Origin: JACZUI01 sp965216725
GTDB lineage: Bacteria; Actinomycetota; Acidimicrobiia; Spongiisociales; ZC4RG35
Direction: 5' to 3'
Assembly: GCA_965216725.1 (NCBI GenBank)
Contig: CBDCGI010000022.1
Location: forward strand, 124,001-188,000
Length of the DNA stretch: 64,000 nucleotides
Part shown: piece after piece, positions 61,375 to 64,000 of the stretch
Position numbering within the stretch: position 1 is the first letter of the stretch
Layout of the letters: every line of letters starts with the position of its first letter
Notes under the pieces: model-generated
Seen by the model: the letters and a program-made list of their open reading frames with translations, nothing else
Told to the model about the DNA's origin: nothing
Databases searched by the model: none
Made by a program: the position numbers and the translations under genes

Positions 61375-61692
61375 CTAGGCCGCAGGCGCCGGCGCCGGTT
61401 CCAGAGGATGGGCTAGCTCGGACCCAGCCTGGAGCGTCCTCATCCGTTTGGGGATCAGGCCGAAGGCGATGATCACCGCACCTAGGACGATCAGAGACGA
61501 GATCGTGAAACCGGCGTTCATGGCGTCGATGAACGCCTGATTGGCTCCGTTCACGACCGTTGCCGCCACCTCGGCGGGGAGCTCGTTGGCGACCACACTG
61601 GCCACACCCACTCCTTCGGCGGCGACTTCTACGAGATCGTCAGGGACCACCCCGCCGAGGGTGGCGTCGATGTTGGATCGGCTCGGGTTGAG
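61375..61692 (-). pseudogene. C-terminal remnant of an MFS (DHA2-type) transporter
   Basis: The frame holds one amphipathic stretch and one membrane helix (ISSLIVLGAVIIAFGLIP) plus a basic/Pro-Ala tail. The pattern 'NGANQAFIDAMNAGFTISSLIVLGA' resembles the last two helices of DHA2/EmrB 14-helix exporters. The frame is open from 61692 but the rest of such a protein (about 400 residues) is absent, because an unrelated gene begins there. GTG 61650 could start a 91-residue peptide. Likely a deletion scar; a small membrane protein is the alternative. Confidence 0.5.
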
Positions 61693-61694
61693 GC

Positions 61695-63509
61695 TCAGCC
61701 CGAGTCAGCGGCGACCGACGCCAGCTGAAGGGCTTCCTCTTCTCCAGAATCTTCATCCGGCTCTTTGCCGGAGTCAGAACTCGGAGCGTGTACAGGGGTC
61801 CATTGCCAGTTGACGGCAACCGTCTCCAGTTCACCCCCTTCTCTCTCCACTTGGAGTGAGCCAAACAGCAGGACTGAGTTGGCCGTGTTCACCAAAGTAC
61901 TTGAGGCGGAATCGGCGAAGAGATCGTCTGTCGGAACCCGCTCCCAGGACACTGCGTCTTGGGATTGCCAGATGACGACCGTCCCTTTTCCCGCAGCTCG
62001 TCTGGCTGAGTCGGCGCCGACTGCCACGAGACGATCGGCGACGATGCCAAGGTGCTCGATTGAAGTACCGGGTTCGGGCTCAAGAGGCACTCGGTGCCAG
62101 ACCTTCCCGTCGTCGGAGACCCAAACGGCAGCGGTTCCTCTCATCAGGTCAGTTCCGGCGAGCACCATTCCCCCCTCATAAGAGGCGAATGCGGCAGTCG
62201 AGGCGCCTTCGAAGACCGAGGTGAGGTCTTCGGGGATCTCCTCCCAACTGTGCCCGTCTGTCGAGTGTGCGACTATTGGTCGTCGATCATCGAGGTTCCG
62301 GCCGACTGCGAGGAAACCGACTTCGGAAGTGGTGATCAGATCGAACTCTCCCCGAAGTGTGGACCGCTCCCAGGCAGCACCGTCCTGGCTCAGCCAAACG
62401 GCGGGGCCGTCGGCATCGCTTCCCCAGGCCACCAGGACGCCGCCGCCGGCAACTAGCCCAGCGAAAGTGACACTGTCCAGGACGTTGCCCCCGTTGATGC
62501 CTTGTTCCCAGTCGTTGGCTGGCGATCCGTACCAATACGATGTTTTGGCTTTGCCGTTGCTTTGTTCTGAAGACGTCATCAGGGCGCCGTCTCCCCAAGG
62601 GACAACCAGTGTGGCTCCGGCCGGACCAAGCATGGATGCGGTTTCCCAGCGAACGCCGTCGCTGCTGCTCCAAGCGGCGGCGTGCTCGAAGCCTTCTTCA
62701 TCTAGCGCATTGCCAACGCCAATAAGACCGTCCGGGGTGCTAGCGACATTGGTGATCTGCCCATAGGGCGCCAGCTGAAGCATGTGACGGGCCCAATCAC
62801 CACCGTTCTTCTCGATCTTCGACGGTGCTAGAGGGGGCAGGTCTGCCCGCGTGTCCGAAGTCTGCCCGTTGTCGTCCGGATCCTTAGTGTTGTTTCTCTC
62901 CCTGGCGCCCCAGAACATGAAATAGCCTGCCGCCACGCCGCAGAGGAGCAACAGGACAACAAGTAGTGCGGCGAAGCCGTTTGATCCTTCGCCTTTCGGG
63001 CTCGAGTCAGAGCCATCTCGGATCGGTCGACTGGAGGCAGCTTCTGTTCCATTCGCCTTGCTCGCCAACGCGCCGCCCGAAATTCCGACAGTAAGTGATT
63101 CGGAATCTGCGGGGCTTGTCGACGCGTTTGCTCCGGCCTGGCCCTCGGCGGTTGCCGAAGGTGGGTCCGGAGGGATCGTCGAGTTGGTTGAGGTCTCGTC
63201 CGCGATCACGATGAACTTGGTTTTGGCGATGGTCTTGCGAGCCCCGATGTTTTTGACCTTGATGGTGTGGGATCCGGCGACAGCGTCGTCGGGGACGGCG
63301 GCTGAATACTTGAACTTTCCTTTACGGCCGACTTTCGCGATGCCATCGAGTTTCTGGTCACCCCAGAAGATCTTGAGCTTCGCTCCAGGCTCGAAGCTTT
63401 TACCACTGACCGAGAATTCGCTTCCGGTTGGGCCCGACCCGGGATCGACGTCGATTGCGGGCGCAGCCTGCAGGGCGAAGAATATGGCCGCGAGCGAAAG
63501 CCATTTCAT
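61695..63509 (-). CDS. Exported, membrane-anchored IPT-like and propeller-repeat protein
   Basis: 604 residues: signal peptide (1-18), an IPT/TIG-like beta-sandwich (about 20-103; VDPGSGPTGSEFSVSGKSF), a Ser/Thr/Ala-rich linker, one membrane helix (about 178-200), then repeats of the form WxSxDGxxWExxxL (about 270-580), as in BNR/sialidase-type propellers, and an acidic tail. With a cleaved signal and an internal helix the topology would put the propeller inside the cell; without cleavage it would be outside. Function unknown. Confidence 0.6.
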   Translation of the reverse strand: MKWLSLAAIFFALQAAPAIDVDPGSGPTGSEFSVSGKSFEPGAKLKIFWGDQKLDGIAKVGRKGKFKYSAAVPDDAVAGSHTIKVKNIGARKTIAKTKFIVIADETSTNSTIPPDPPSATAEGQAGANASTSPADSESLTVGISGGALASKANGTEAASSRPIRDGSDSSPKGEGSNGFAALLVVLLLLCGVAAGYFMFWGARERNNTKDPDDNGQTSDTRADLPPLAPSKIEKNGGDWARHMLQLAPYGQITNVASTPDGLIGVGNALDEEGFEHAAAWSSSDGVRWETASMLGPAGATLVVPWGDGALMTSSEQSNGKAKTSYWYGSPANDWEQGINGGNVLDSVTFAGLVAGGGVLVAWGSDADGPAVWLSQDGAAWERSTLRGEFDLITTSEVGFLAVGRNLDDRRPIVAHSTDGHSWEEIPEDLTSVFEGASTAAFASYEGGMVLAGTDLMRGTAAVWVSDDGKVWHRVPLEPEPGTSIEHLGIVADRLVAVGADSARRAAGKGTVVIWQSQDAVSWERVPTDDLFADSASSTLVNTANSVLLFGSLQVEREGGELETVAVNWQWTPVHAPSSDSGKEPDEDSGEEEALQLASVAADSG

Positions 63510-63607
63510 TCAGTGCTATCGGCACATAAAGACAACTTCTGGAATTGTCCGGCGGATCTCCGTCTGGGTCTAGCGGCCTATCTTCTCGCCGGGCATCCCA
63601 TAAACGA

Positions 63608-64000
63608 TCAAGAATGCTCCGTCTTGACTCGGTAGACGGCAATCGTGTCGGAAACCCCTTTCATGATGCCGTCCTCCTTCCCGACATCGAAAGGCTCGAG
63701 GAGCGTCTCGACGCCCTGCGAGTCATGCACCGGCTCGGAGATGACTACCTCACCCGCATCGGCAAGCTCCTGGATTCGCGATGCGATGTTGATCTCTTGG
63801 CCGAAGTAGTCGATCTGGTCGTTGAGGTTGACAGCAATCGATCTTCCGCGGTGGATCCCGATCTTGATCACCAAGTTGGTCGACGCGGTGGCGTTGAACT
63901 CGGCGAGCACGGACTGCATGCCGATGGCAGCCCGGACCGCTTCGGAGGGGTGGACGAAGGTGGCCATGATCGAGTCACCGATGGTTTTGGTCACCGCACC
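63608..64000 (-). CDS. Class III cyclase domain protein (5' end outside window)
   Basis: The C-terminal 130 residues of a protein that runs past the window end. Lys and metal Asp in VTKTIGDSIMATF, Asn/Arg in EINIASRI, then the usual C-terminal strand (VISEPV, FDVGKEDG). Residues needed for catalysis that are in view are present. The N-terminal domains cannot be seen. It is the fifth cyclase domain of the window. Confidence 0.8.
   Translation of the reverse strand, partial: GAVTKTIGDSIMATFVHPSEAVRAAIGMQSVLAEFNATASTNLVIKIGIHRGRSIAVNLNDQIDYFGQEINIASRIQELADAGEVVISEPVHDSQGVETLLEPFDVGKEDGIMKGVSDTIAVYRVKTEHS

Overview
The window is a GC-rich, gene-dense bacterial chromosome segment with no rRNA, tRNA, phage, insertion sequence or CRISPR that I could see. 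Gene content (OmpR-type two-component system, many class III nucleotide cyclases fused to STAND ATPases, stand-alone LigD-type polymerase, LigB-like ATP-dependent DNA ligase, DUF885 and CHRD proteins), mixed GTG/ATG/TTG starts and many apparently leaderless genes point to Actinomycetota. A deep lineage such as Acidimicrobiia is my guess, not something the sequence proves.

Layout. 1-12 kb: small housekeeping and accessory genes (DUF5995 protein cut by the window edge, yeast-type cytosine deaminase, secreted 5'-nucleotidase, two acetyltransferases, a beta-propeller lipoprotein broken by two frameshifts, a methyltransferase, a queuosine-mannosyltransferase-like glycosyltransferase, a cyclase-family hydrolase, a membrane HExxH protein, the LigD-type polymerase). 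12-15.3 kb: a two-component system bracketed by two related Thr/Ser-rich exported proteins, with 11-bp-period direct repeats upstream of the regulator. 15.3-23.5 kb: unknown and envelope proteins (lipoprotein, FxsA, CHRD, lytic transglycosylase, a gluzincin-like protein without zinc ligands), DUF885 and SnoaL proteins. 23.6-30.8 kb: two giant tandem zinc-ribbon/cyclase/ATPase/helical-repeat regulators. 30.8-36.8 kb: DNA ligase, remnant of a WD40 regulator, nitroreductase, RpiB-like isomerase, cupredoxin membrane protein, TSUP and MFS transporters.

36.9-52.4 kb is the most distinctive part: a run of minus-strand genes in which several neighbours overlap by 4 bp. It holds a complete peptide-type ABC importer (binding protein, two permeases, two ATPases), an orphan molybdenum hydroxylase large subunit, an ACMSD-like amidohydrolase, two LVIVD beta-propeller proteins, a LeuA/homocitrate-synthase-like enzyme, an FAH-family hydrolase and a GntR/FCD regulator. 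A short-chain dehydrogenase diverges from its upstream end. It reads as an uptake-plus-catabolism locus for an unidentified, probably cyclic organic compound. TTGRYCAA palindromes near the regulator and in the divergent promoter may be its operators.

52.4-64 kb: EamA exporter (frameshifted), two more cyclase proteins, a RibD-like reductase, a monooxygenase-like ABM protein, a glycerol-dehydrogenase-like enzyme, LysE exporter, amidase, an MFS remnant, an anchored propeller protein and a cyclase cut by the window end. Two near-identical perfect hairpin repeats of about 50 bp lie at 55.07 and 58.15 kb, with a diverged relative at 33.77 kb.

Four genes carry single-base indels, or pairs of them, in homopolymer runs. 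That pattern suggests sequencing error as much as decay, so frameshifted genes should be treated as possibly intact.
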